From assembly GCA_016718805.1 (NCBI GenBank), contig JADKCP010000001.1, positions 1,166,001-1,230,000 on the forward strand: 64,000 nucleotides of DNA, given 5' to 3'. Below, one piece after another: positions 55,985 through 64,000 of this stretch. Every line of letters starts with the position of its first letter. Position 1 is the first letter of the stretch. The stretch is from Bacteroidota bacterium. Lineage in GTDB: Bacteria; Bacteroidota; Bacteroidia; UBA4408. Both the position numbers and the translations under genes were made by a program. Below the pieces are notes generated by a model. It worked only from the letters and a program-made list of their open reading frames with translations, searched no databases and was not told the origin of the DNA.

Positions 55985-57430
55985 TTATTTTTCGAATTCA
56001 TTTACTTTCTCTTTTAGCCAAACAATATTAGCAATGTTTTTGTTGGAGTTCAATTTGTTTTTTATGTTTTCGAGCTTGCGCTTAAAAATAAATTTAGAGT
56101 AATTGTTGTATTTTAAATCATACAGCTTTTTGGCAAGATTAATTAAGTTTAAATGATTGGTAAACTGCGATTGACTGATGTATTTATTTCTGCGCAAATA
56201 CACTCTAAATGCGCTTATTAATGAATAAAATGACTCGGCATTATCCATTTCATAGTAAGCTTTAAGAAGTAGTGATTTGGATCCAAGATGGTAGAAAACA
56301 TCTGTAAATTCTACCTTTTGCAAAAGTTTTAAAGCGTCTTTATAATTTTCGACGGCATAATAATAGGAAGCCATGTTGTAAGCAAAAGCATTATCGCGAA
56401 ACTCAGGAACGATGTGTTCTTTGTACTCGAGAATAAATTTTTTTGTCCACTCGTATTCCTCTTCGCGCAAAGCAATAGTAGCAATGTTTTTATAGTCCCA
56501 TTGCGATAGATATTTGCCTTCAAAAATAATTTTACGCGCCAATAAATTTTTATAAAGTTTTAAAATTTCTCTTCCAAATTCCACATGCCCGCTATTGATT
56601 TTCTTAATGCAATAATTTTGAGCAAAATCATACATTTGACGGGCTTCTTCTTTACTGAAATAGAGATAATTTTTATCGAGTAATTTGATTAATTGGGAGT
56701 AATGAGAAACGTTATCACTTTCCGTCAAGGTCATGATAATTCTATGGTAGATGGTAATGGCAGGAACATTTTTAAATCGATCCAAAGAGGAATTAATATA
56801 GTTCATGATTTCATCCAACATGTGCAATTCGTAATCGGCTGCAACTATATTTTTCCGGTTAATCATCTCACAACATGTTTTCAGTTTTGCCGATAAATAA
56901 AAGATGTCCAAATTATCTGCTTTGCGTTGAATACTCTCGTGAAATTTTCGGTTTTCATTTTTAATAAAGAAGGCATCGCTTTCCGATTCAAATAAATAGG
57001 TATGGTAGTGAAAATTATGATCACGCAATTTGTTTTTGTCAAGCTGCGCCATGAACTCTTTCGAAACCATTTGAAACACCGAATTGCTGTTTCGTTCTTT
57101 TAATTCTTCCAATAAAAATTGTTTACGCAACAACGATTGATTCATGAAGCGTGTACACGAAATAAAGTCCTCAAGCAGTTTGCTGAGGTAACTCATAATA
57201 TCGCTAAGCTGTTGCGGTTTATACTTCTGGTTTTTAAATACAGCCTTACCTGCTTTCTCCTTAGTTAAATTGGTGTTTAAATAATCACCGGAAAAACTGC
57301 ATACAAATTTACCAAGCTTATATACATTGCTATGTTTATTAAAATAGGGCGATTGTATAAATTCTAAAAAATGCTTCGTTTCACTATTGGTAAGTGATTG
57401 AAGAAGTTTTATAAGTTTACTGTTTTGCAT
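55985..57430 (-). CDS. Helical TPR-like protein of unknown function
   Basis: The 481-residue protein is rich in Lys, Asn, Tyr and Leu and predicted to be all-helical. Helix pairs in the second half look TPR-like (AFAYNMASYYYAVENYKDALKLLQKVEF, SKSLLLKAYYEMDNAESFYSLISAF). There is no signal peptide, membrane helix or catalytic motif. I do not recognise a named family, although similar long helical proteins are common in Bacteroidota. It is read just ahead of nadB with near-contiguous spacing (4 bases), so the two are probably co-transcribed; no functional link is evident. Confidence 0.7.
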   Translation of the reverse strand: MQNSKLIKLLQSLTNSETKHFLEFIQSPYFNKHSNVYKLGKFVCSFSGDYLNTNLTKEKAGKAVFKNQKYKPQQLSDIMSYLSKLLEDFISCTRFMNQSLLRKQFLLEELKERNSNSVFQMVSKEFMAQLDKNKLRDHNFHYHTYLFESESDAFFIKNENRKFHESIQRKADNLDIFYLSAKLKTCCEMINRKNIVAADYELHMLDEIMNYINSSLDRFKNVPAITIYHRIIMTLTESDNVSHYSQLIKLLDKNYLYFSKEEARQMYDFAQNYCIKKINSGHVEFGREILKLYKNLLARKIIFEGKYLSQWDYKNIATIALREEEYEWTKKFILEYKEHIVPEFRDNAFAYNMASYYYAVENYKDALKLLQKVEFTDVFYHLGSKSLLLKAYYEMDNAESFYSLISAFRVYLRRNKYISQSQFTNHLNLINLAKKLYDLKYNNYSKFIFKRKLENIKNKLNSNKNIANIVWLKEKVNEFEK

Positions 57431-57557
57431 TTATTTTATTTTATTGTCCAAAGATATAGAAAAGAGTAAAAAAATGAAATCTGTCAAATATATATTAAAA
57501 TAAAGCAAAAAGTATAGTTTGAAGCAGTTGAAAATGAAATAGTATGTGAACAAAAAT

Positions 57558-57617
57558 AGTCCAAACATTGCTATAATGTTTTTTTTTCTTTAATCGAGAA
57601 GCAGAACATTTGTATCG
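57558..57617 (+). promoter_or_regulatory. Promoter-like element shared by the two tandem surface-protein genes (copy A)
   Basis: AGTCCAAACATTG begins at 57558, ATAATG plus nine T lies at 57573-57587, and ATTTGTATCGTG begins at 57608. Copy C (62603-62649) upstream of the paralog has ATAATG plus ten T and ATTTGTAGCGTG at the identical 35-base spacing. A further copy B at 62378-62432 shares AGTCCAA-CATTG, the T tract and ATTTG, again with the same 50-base offset from the first base. ATTTG probably ends a -7 element and the T tract covers the -33 region. Confidence 0.55.
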
Positions 57618-57709
57618 TGGAAATGAAACCAATAATCTGTTTGATGTTTCAACCACCGAAATATAAAGATTATAACTAAAGGGAATTACTAAATTTAAAC
57701 TTATTAGAT

Positions 57710-60700
57710 ATGAAAACAAAAACTAACACAATTAAAAGCTGGAGAATAACCATCTATTTAAAGGCATGGATGCTAATCGCAATTGCAATCATGGCATTTA
57801 GCACAGCTTATGCAACAAATTATTATTGGGTGGGAGGTAGTGGCAGCTGGAGCGATTATTCCAACCACTGGGCAACTTCCAGCGGTGGTAATGTATATCA
57901 TGTTCAAATTCCTACCCCGAATGACGATGTGTTCATTGATGCCAATTCTTTTCTATCAACAAACGATACCTTAACGATGGATACAACCATCTTGCACTGT
58001 CGCACCATTGATTGGACAGGGGTAGTAAATAAACCACATCTTAAACTGGTAAATAATATTTTTTCAGTTTTTGGATCCTTAGTTTTAGCCGATTCTATGA
58101 CATTACATATAGATTCTGCTGCAATCGTTTTTAAATCGAGCAACATTGGCAATGTAATTCATACTGCGGGCCATGAAATAACTAAATGCTCGTTTCAATT
58201 TGATGGAACCGGAGCCTGGTCGTTTATTAGTGATTTTACAGGTGATGGTATATTTTACAATAAGGGTAATTTAAGTATAAATGCGAAGACAGTTCGTGTT
58301 AATTATTTTTCTGCAAATATTGCAAGCGTAGGTTCCTCACTCGATATTAGTGGTTCAACTATTTATGCAGGAAGGTGGCAATTGTATGCTTCACTTAGTA
58401 ATCAATTTTTTACCGGAGGCTCCACCATTCATTTTACACAAGAATTTTATGGCGGTAAGAAATTAAATTATAATACTGTTGTTGTAGATTCATTATTTGC
58501 GTTACAAGGAACGGTTTATTCAAGAATGTACTTAGATAGTAATACAATTGGCCAGTTGAACTTTGATGCTGATTTGAATATAAGTTCGTCTGCCGGTTCA
58601 AACTCGCAAGCTACTGTTAGTGTTCTACTATTTAATAAACCAGGTTTAACACTTGAATTGAATCCTAATTTAAAAATGCAAACCAATTTTATTGTAGCGA
58701 ATGGAACTTGTGCTAATCCAATTAATATACGTTCATCGCTTAGCGGTACGCAGGCAACAATGATTAAATCTTCAGGAAGTATAGCTTGCGATAGAATAAC
58801 ATTAAAAGATATTGAAGCAATTGGCGGAGCTAATTTTGTTGCAACAAATAGCTATGATTTTGGTAATGTGACAGGATGGACAATTAACACGCCAGCTCCG
58901 CGAAGTTTATATTGGGTAGGTGGAACAGGCAATTGGAGTGATGCAGCACATTGGTCAACTGTTAGCGGTGGTGCTGGAGGAGTTTGTGTGCCAGGTCCAA
59001 CAGACGATATATTTTTTGATGCCAATTCATTTTCATCTACAGGAGGCGAGTTTATTTATGCAGATTTGCAAAATAGCTATTGCAAAAATTTTACAAGCAT
59101 AGGTACTTCTTCAAATAATGCAATTACTGCTTCCATAAATGGTTCCTACTTGTTTATTAATATTTATGGTTCATTAAATTTTGATTCAGCTGCGCCAAAA
59201 ATTGATTATTCGAATCTTAGTTTTAGATCTTCCAATTCCGGTAATACAATTAAAACATCAGGTAAGGTGAATAAAGCTATTGTGGAGTTTAATGGTACAG
59301 GAAGTTGGATGCTTCAAGATAGTTTAACCTGTGCTAGCATACAAGTTAATCAAGGAAGCTTTAGTACGAATAACAAAAGTATAAATTGTGATGCTGTATA
59401 CAGCAATAGCCGAAGCATTCGGAATATTGACTTAGGCACTTCAGAAATCAAAGCAGGAGTTTGGCAGTTACACAGTTTTAATTCACTTGGTTTATTAGCC
59501 GGTGCTTCTACAATACAAACAAAGTATGGCTTTTTGGGGGGAAGAAATGAGCAATACCACATTTTAAAATTTGATTCCGATTCAAGTGTGATTGAATTAG
59601 ATAACAATTATTTTTATACAAATGGTACAGGCGACTATAGCGATAGCCTTACAATTGACAAGCTGTATCTGTATAGCAATACAAGAATTTATGGAACGAA
59701 TACCATTGATTCAATATTCGTTAACTATCCTACCGGTTATATAGGTTTTCAAGAAGATAAAATTCAAACCATAACTGGTGGTTTTGCTACATCCAACAAT
59801 TGCGAATCGCCGGTGCTTATTGCATCATTTACCAAAGAGTATCAAAATTCCGGCTTCAATATTTTTAGTACAAATAAAACAGCTACTATTAATAAAACTA
59901 GTGGTAACATGCTCTTATTTAATACAGTTATCAAGGGAATAAATGCTAGTGGAGGAGCAAATTTTTCTGCGCAAAATAGCTACGATGCAGGTAATAATAC
60001 TGGTTGGAATTTTAGTGGGAATGCCTCTCGAAATTTATATTGGGTAGGAGGTTCAGGTAAATGGAGTCAACCTGCTCACTGGTCCTTGACAAGCGGAGGT
60101 GTTAATGGTGAATGCCCACCGAATCCAAGTGACAATGTGTTTTTTGATGCAAATTCATTTGTATCCATTAATGATTCGGTAGTGATTGGAGCCACTACCG
60201 CCTATTGCAAAAACATGGATTGGACAGGAGCAACACAGAATCCATTTTTAAATGGATATTATTCTTACAGTTTAAGAATTTTTGGTTCTTTAAACCTAGC
60301 TCCTTCAATGACATTTAATTTAAAAGGGGATTTAAATTTTGAATCGAATTTACCTGGCAATACTATAAAAACCAATGGAACTTTTGTAAATGCGAATATT
60401 TTAAATTTTTCAGGTGCCGGTTCATGGAAGCAAAATAGTTCGCTAGAAAGTCACATTTTGTTTCAAACAAATGGCGCTTATTCAACAAATAATTATGGTT
60501 TGAATTTGCGCGACCTTATTGGAAGAAGCAGTGCATCCAGCTTATCGTTAGGAACTTCCATCATTAGAAGCGATGGTGTGTCGTTTAGTGATTCAATTAA
60601 GATTGATGCAGACAGTTGTACAATTTATTTAACAGCCGGGAATGTATTTAGTATTTATAAAGGATTGAATTCTTCGCTTCATAATATTCATTACCATCAC

Positions 60701-62143
60701 CTCATCTTCGACCAACCAAGTTCATACATCGCTGGTAAAGTTGATAAGGCCATTTACAATACAAGAGCCGATATTTTTGCGAATCAAAATATATTAGAGT
60801 ACGACACCCTTATTTTTAATAACCCGGGTGAGATGGTTTATTTGTACGGTTTTAGCGCAAACTTTAAGATAAATAATTTGCTCCTTTTTAAAACACAGCC
60901 CGGTTTCCCAACGCTATTGCAAGGCGCTATAAATACCTTTATGGGTAATACCGATACCACAACAATTGAGGTACCAAGTGGAAACGTGTGTGCTGATTAT
61001 TTATACATACAAAATGTGGTTGCTAAAGGAGGTGCAAGTTTTAATGCAGGAATCCATAGTTCTGATTTAGGAGGAAACACAGGTTGGAGTTTTACTAGCT
61101 GTGTGCCTCAACTTAGCGATGTTTGGCCGGGTGATGCAAATTCTGATATGGTTGCAAATAACCTGGACCTACTTAGTATTGGTTTGGCTTATGGCGATAC
61201 CGGATATGTTCGCCCTTCAGCAAGTTTAGCTTGGGTAGCACAACCAGCAACAGATTGGTTTTGGCAATTTATTAGTGGAGTAAATGTGAAACATAGTGAT
61301 TGCGATGGTAATGGAATTGTTAATGGCGACGATACTGCAGCAATAGTTCAAAATTATGGCTTAACACATCCACGCCTATTACCACCGGCTCCTACAGCAT
61401 CTCCAATTGATCCTTCGCTTTATTTTACATTAAGCCTGGATACTACTGCGAGTGGAACCTCTGTTCAAATTCCATTAGGTTTGGGAACACAAGCTGTTCC
61501 CGCAACAGATATTTATGGAATTGCATTTACTGTGAATTACGAAAAGAGCTTAGTAGATAGTGGATCTGTAAAAATTGATTTTAGCAATTGTTGGTTGGGT
61601 AAATTAGATAGTAATATCATCGCCATACAAAAAGATATCTACAGCAATGGAAAAATAGAAGCAGCAATTGTAGGCATCGACCATATTAATAAATCCGGAT
61701 TTGGTACCATTGGTGTATTGAGTATTGATATGAAGGATGATATTTCAGGAAGAGATTACATCTATAAATTACTTAACCTTAATTTTAGTGATGTGCATTT
61801 AATTCGCAACGATGAAATTGAATTGCCGTTAACTATTATTAATGATTCCATTGTTGTTGTTGGAGATATAACAGCTATTGAAAATACTAGTGAAGAAGAC
61901 CATAGTATTTCTATTTCACCAAACCCTGCCAAGGATAACGTTACAATCGATTTCGTAAACACAAAAGGCAGTATCTCTGATGTTAGTATTTACAATGCAT
62001 TTGGTGAGATAGTTTACGGTACTAAAATCCAGAATAGTACTTCCTTGAAAATAAATACACAAGGCTTTTCAGCTGGTGTTTATTTTGTTAAGTTAACAAG
62101 TAATGAAGGAGTGATTACTAAAAAACTTACTTTAATTGATTAA
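57710..62143 (+). CDS. Giant surface protein with WVGG modules, dockerin-like and cohesin-like domains and T9SS type A end
   Basis: The 1477-residue protein has a signal peptide (about residues 1-36). Three large modules each open with a WVGG-G-WS---HW--SGG motif near residues 38, 399 and 775 and continue with DDVFIDANSF and beta-helix-like strands. Residues ~1136-1225 hold a dockerin-like pair (PGDANSDMVANNLDLLSIGLA, DCDGNGIVNGDDTAAIVQNYG) with Ca-binding Asp/Asn spacing. Residues ~1240-1390 look cohesin-like (TDIYGIAFTVNYEKSLVDSG). The C-terminus is a type A sorting domain (ISPNPAKDNVTIDF ... GVYFVKLTSNEG). It should be secreted to the surface, plausibly as an adhesin or scaffold. A paralog follows downstream on the same strand. 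Confidence 0.85.
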   Translation: MKTKTNTIKSWRITIYLKAWMLIAIAIMAFSTAYATNYYWVGGSGSWSDYSNHWATSSGGNVYHVQIPTPNDDVFIDANSFLSTNDTLTMDTTILHCRTIDWTGVVNKPHLKLVNNIFSVFGSLVLADSMTLHIDSAAIVFKSSNIGNVIHTAGHEITKCSFQFDGTGAWSFISDFTGDGIFYNKGNLSINAKTVRVNYFSANIASVGSSLDISGSTIYAGRWQLYASLSNQFFTGGSTIHFTQEFYGGKKLNYNTVVVDSLFALQGTVYSRMYLDSNTIGQLNFDADLNISSSAGSNSQATVSVLLFNKPGLTLELNPNLKMQTNFIVANGTCANPINIRSSLSGTQATMIKSSGSIACDRITLKDIEAIGGANFVATNSYDFGNVTGWTINTPAPRSLYWVGGTGNWSDAAHWSTVSGGAGGVCVPGPTDDIFFDANSFSSTGGEFIYADLQNSYCKNFTSIGTSSNNAITASINGSYLFINIYGSLNFDSAAPKIDYSNLSFRSSNSGNTIKTSGKVNKAIVEFNGTGSWMLQDSLTCASIQVNQGSFSTNNKSINCDAVYSNSRSIRNIDLGTSEIKAGVWQLHSFNSLGLLAGASTIQTKYGFLGGRNEQYHILKFDSDSSVIELDNNYFYTNGTGDYSDSLTIDKLYLYSNTRIYGTNTIDSIFVNYPTGYIGFQEDKIQTITGGFATSNNCESPVLIASFTKEYQNSGFNIFSTNKTATINKTSGNMLLFNTVIKGINASGGANFSAQNSYDAGNNTGWNFSGNASRNLYWVGGSGKWSQPAHWSLTSGGVNGECPPNPSDNVFFDANSFVSINDSVVIGATTAYCKNMDWTGATQNPFLNGYYSYSLRIFGSLNLAPSMTFNLKGDLNFESNLPGNTIKTNGTFVNANILNFSGAGSWKQNSSLESHILFQTNGAYSTNNYGLNLRDLIGRSSASSLSLGTSIIRSDGVSFSDSIKIDADSCTIYLTAGNVFSIYKGLNSSLHNIHYHHLIFDQPSSYIAGKVDKAIYNTRADIFANQNILEYDTLIFNNPGEMVYLYGFSANFKINNLLLFKTQPGFPTLLQGAINTFMGNTDTTTIEVPSGNVCADYLYIQNVVAKGGASFNAGIHSSDLGGNTGWSFTSCVPQLSDVWPGDANSDMVANNLDLLSIGLAYGDTGYVRPSASLAWVAQPATDWFWQFISGVNVKHSDCDGNGIVNGDDTAAIVQNYGLTHPRLLPPAPTASPIDPSLYFTLSLDTTASGTSVQIPLGLGTQAVPATDIYGIAFTVNYEKSLVDSGSVKIDFSNCWLGKLDSNIIAIQKDIYSNGKIEAAIVGIDHINKSGFGTIGVLSIDMKDDISGRDYIYKLLNLNFSDVHLIRNDEIELPLTIINDSIVVVGDITAIENTSEEDHSISISPNPAKDNVTIDFVNTKGSISDVSIYNAFGEIVYGTKIQNSTSLKINTQGFSAGVYFVKLTSNEGVITKKLTLID

Positions 62144-62159
62144 CAGGTATTAATGGTTG

Positions 62160-62210
62160 AGCCGTTGTTGCTAGGCAGCCATGCTTCCGAAGTAACAACG
62201 GCTTTGTTTT
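62160..62210 (+). terminator. Terminator of the first giant surface-protein gene
   Basis: AGCCGTTGTT (62160-62169) pairs perfectly with AACAACGGCT (62194-62203) across a 24-base loop that can itself fold, and is followed by TTGTTTT. It starts 17 bases after the stop. Confidence 0.7.
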
Positions 62211-62377
62211 ATTCACCCTAAACACAAGCAACTAAGAATAAGTGTAAGCAGCTAATAAGTTAAAAATTGTCCCAAAAATACTTGATTCTGAAAAAACATA
62301 AAACTCTTGTATGAACTTTAAATAAAGGCTTGTATGAAGATCTGTGCTTAATACCAGTGGTGAAAATTAAAAATTGT

Positions 62378-62432
62378 AGTCCAAGCATTGGTAATAAGTT
62401 TTTTTATTTTGAGCTTATACAATCGATATTTG
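62378..62432 (+). promoter_or_regulatory. Promoter-like element, copy B
   Basis: AGTCCAAGCATTGGTAATAAG and a T-rich tract are followed, 50 bases from the first base, by ATTTG (62428-62432). This is the same order and offset as copy A at 57558. It lies 280 bases before the paralog's start and could be a second promoter or a duplicated remnant. Confidence 0.4.
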
Positions 62433-62594
62433 AGTTGAAAAAGTGGAACAAGTAAATTGTGATTAATTTTGGTTATCCAAAAAAGGTTAAAAAGTGAAAA
62501 AAATGTAATTCGCCTATAATTACTATAAATACTGCTTAATGATAAGTAGTATTGAATATAAAGTGATTCAAAAAGCGATTAAAAGTTATCCAAA

Positions 62595-62649
62595 GAGCTA
62601 AAATAATGTTTTTTTTTTCTGAGTTTTAGCTCCACATATTTGTAGCGTG
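62595..62649 (+). promoter_or_regulatory. Promoter-like element, copy C, with inverted repeat
   Basis: ATAATG plus ten T (62603-62618) and ATTTGTAGCGTG (from 62638) match copy A with identical spacing. A 9-bp inverted repeat (62595-62603 and 62624-62632) brackets the T tract and could act as an operator, or form a hairpin in DNA. The paralog's ATG is 72 bases past ATTTG. Confidence 0.5.
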
Positions 62650-62714
62650 AAATAAAATCTTTATGTGTGTACAACAGAGTTGCACATATCGATATAACTA
62701 ATAAACGCTACGTT

Positions 62715-64000
62715 ATGAAATTTACATTAATCAAATTACACATCTTATCTTATTTTAAAGTGTGTAAAAAAGTTCAACTGCTAGTTAGTGCATTTGCTAT
62801 TTGTTTTTCAGCCAATGCCAGTAATTATTATTGGGTAGGTGGCAGTGGAAATTGGAACGATTTTGCTACTCATTGGTCGCCTACCAGTGGTGGTGCACAA
62901 TTTTATTCAGATGTTCCTGACTCGCTCGACAATGTAATTTTTGATGCAAATTCTTTTCCTCAAAATAGTATAATTAATTTGCCAGTAAATGGAAATGCTT
63001 ATTGCAAAAGCTTCAGCATGGTGGGCATTTCTCAAGCAGTTGTAATTACAGCGGGCACACTTGTAGCCCATGGAAATGTTAGCCTTAAATCTACTGTACA
63101 AATTAATCCCTCTGTGAGTTTAAAAATAGCTGGCCAATTCAACAGCAATTTGCATACAAACGGATCTTACATACCCGTATTGTTAAAAGAAAGTGCTGGC
63201 GAATTGAGTCTTATGGACAATTACTATGGCGAGTTTTTTTACATCAATAAGGGTAGTTTAAACACAAATAGCTTTTTAATTGATTTAGGAAATACAGGAA
63301 AGTTTACTACTAAACGTGATTATAGAGGAAACGGTAGTTTCAAGTTTCACCAATCAACAATTCATTGCGATAGTTTATTTGTTGATATGTTGACTTCCAA
63401 CTTAACTCCTTCCTATTTTATTGCAGATTCAGCAAATTTTACAATCGAAAGCTATATGTATGTTTATAATACAGCGCACATAAAAAAAGTTATATGCCCT
63501 ATCGTTGATTTAATTTATGGTACTGTTGAGGATTTAACGACTTCTAAAATTATTGGCACACCAATACAAACGAATTATATCTATAATTTAACGATGGTTG
63601 CCAATTCGAATGTATCGGAATGCGGTTCAATTAAGGGCCTTTACCAAATTCGAGTAGCTCATTTTTATGACACACTTATTAAATTTCACAACAATATTCA
63701 TATTGATAGTGCAGTGTTTTCGAACTGTGTAGGATTAACAATGGACTCAGCTGTTGTATTTCAAAACCTATACGCACTTGATATTATAAATCAAGGAGCT
63801 TCAAAATTTAAAATTAATTCTTCCGATACTGTATCAAACATTTATATATGGTCACTAAACCATCTAATTTGTTTGAATAATTTGGATATTAAAAATCTAC
63901 ATGTGATAGGAGATTATCCCATTTACGCAGGAACTAATAGTCTCGATAGAGGAAACAATAGGAGTGTAAATTTTACTAATTGTTCCTTTTCAAATAAACT
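62715..64000 (+). CDS. Paralogous giant surface protein, cut by the right window edge
   Basis: From ATG 62715 the frame is open for 428 codons to the end of the window. A signal peptide (VQLLVSAFAICFSANA) leads into the same module as the upstream gene: NYYWVGGSGNWNDFATHW, TSGGAQF and DNVIFDANSFPQN, then beta-helix-like strands. It is therefore a tandem paralog of the 1477-residue protein. The rest of the protein, probably including further modules and a T9SS sorting domain, is outside the window. The shared upstream element suggests similar expression. Confidence 0.85.
   Translation, partial: MKFTLIKLHILSYFKVCKKVQLLVSAFAICFSANASNYYWVGGSGNWNDFATHWSPTSGGAQFYSDVPDSLDNVIFDANSFPQNSIINLPVNGNAYCKSFSMVGISQAVVITAGTLVAHGNVSLKSTVQINPSVSLKIAGQFNSNLHTNGSYIPVLLKESAGELSLMDNYYGEFFYINKGSLNTNSFLIDLGNTGKFTTKRDYRGNGSFKFHQSTIHCDSLFVDMLTSNLTPSYFIADSANFTIESYMYVYNTAHIKKVICPIVDLIYGTVEDLTTSKIIGTPIQTNYIYNLTMVANSNVSECGSIKGLYQIRVAHFYDTLIKFHNNIHIDSAVFSNCVGLTMDSAVVFQNLYALDIINQGASKFKINSSDTVSNIYIWSLNHLICLNNLDIKNLHVIGDYPIYAGTNSLDRGNNRSVNFTNCSFSNK

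Larger units (their letters stand above)
62144..62714. other. Intergenic region with terminator and tandem promoter-like elements
   Basis: These 571 bases hold the terminator of the upstream gene (62160-62210) and two promoter-like copies (B at 62378-62432, C at 62603-62649). They also hold an inverted repeat GAGCTAAAA/TTTTAGCTC (62595-62603, 62624-62632) that encloses the T tract of copy C. No ORF of note was seen. The spacing suggests regulation of the downstream paralog from more than one start. Confidence 0.6.

Noticed and set aside
1..64000. Transfer RNA, ribosomal RNA, insertion sequence, phage or integron features
   Set aside because: No T-loop-like GGTTCGAATCC context outside coding frames, no transposase or integrase motifs and no terminal inverted repeats were seen. 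A covariance-model search would be needed to exclude small RNAs.

Overview
The window looks like chromosome of an AT-rich Bacteroidota member. Six encoded proteins end in type IX secretion (T9SS) sorting domains. Several candidate promoters fit the Bacteroidota -7 element TAnnTTTG. GIN-domain, DUF5916, GEVED and LytTR/propeller two-component proteins are all typical of the phylum. I cannot place it below phylum. I saw no rRNA, tRNA, CRISPR array, insertion sequence or phage gene.

Layout. (1) 1-7.4 kb: a cyanophycin pair, cyanophycinase cphB (cut by the left edge) and cyanophycin synthetase cphA, separated by an opposite-strand T9SS GH18 chitinase and a DUF5916 outer-membrane protein. (2) 7.4-14.9 kb: a GIN-domain surface protein, a propionyl-CoA-type carboxyltransferase, a YceI-like protein, and a propeller sensor kinase with its LytTR regulator. 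(3) 14.9-16.7 kb: three small minus-strand accessory genes, including a rifampin ADP-ribosyltransferase (arr). (4) 16.7-26.4 kb: two giant T9SS cargo proteins, one with about 16 Ig-like repeats and a type B sorting domain, the other with four PKD+GEVED units. (5) 26.6-33.7 kb: a candidate synthase-dependent exopolysaccharide locus. It holds a TolC-like channel fused to a TIM-barrel-like domain, an HlyD-type adaptor, a TackOD1 zinc-ribbon protein with a degenerate GGDEF-like end, and a processive family-2 glycosyltransferase without PilZ. An orphan ABC ATPase follows. (6) 34.1-37.4 kb: a NifU-like scaffold and 2-oxoacid:ferredoxin oxidoreductase korAB. (7) 38.4-43.0 kb: a tightly overlapping six-gene minus-strand operon (ketosynthase fragment, ACP, ketosynthase, chain-length-factor-like partner, polysaccharide deacetylase, LolA-like carrier) that looks like a stripped-down aryl-polyene or flexirubin locus. 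(8) 43.1-57.4 kb: housekeeping genes (frr, AddB-like nuclease, HEAT protein, orphan OmpR regulator, MFS exporter, nadB) mixed with T9SS cargo (a 472-residue protein and an M43 protease). (9) 57.7-64 kb: two tandem paralogous giant surface proteins, the second cut by the right edge, preceded by near-identical promoter-like elements.

The most interesting system is the locus at 26.6-32.8 kb, which could make and export a polysaccharide. It pairs a BcsA-type synthase with a GGDEF-fold protein that has lost the catalytic motif. The reduced ketosynthase operon is second.

Data quality: three otherwise normal genes (chitinase, korA, and the start of the GEVED protein) carry indels at or beside homopolymers. 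Residual sequencing or assembly error is the simplest explanation, so these should not be read as true pseudogenes without checking.
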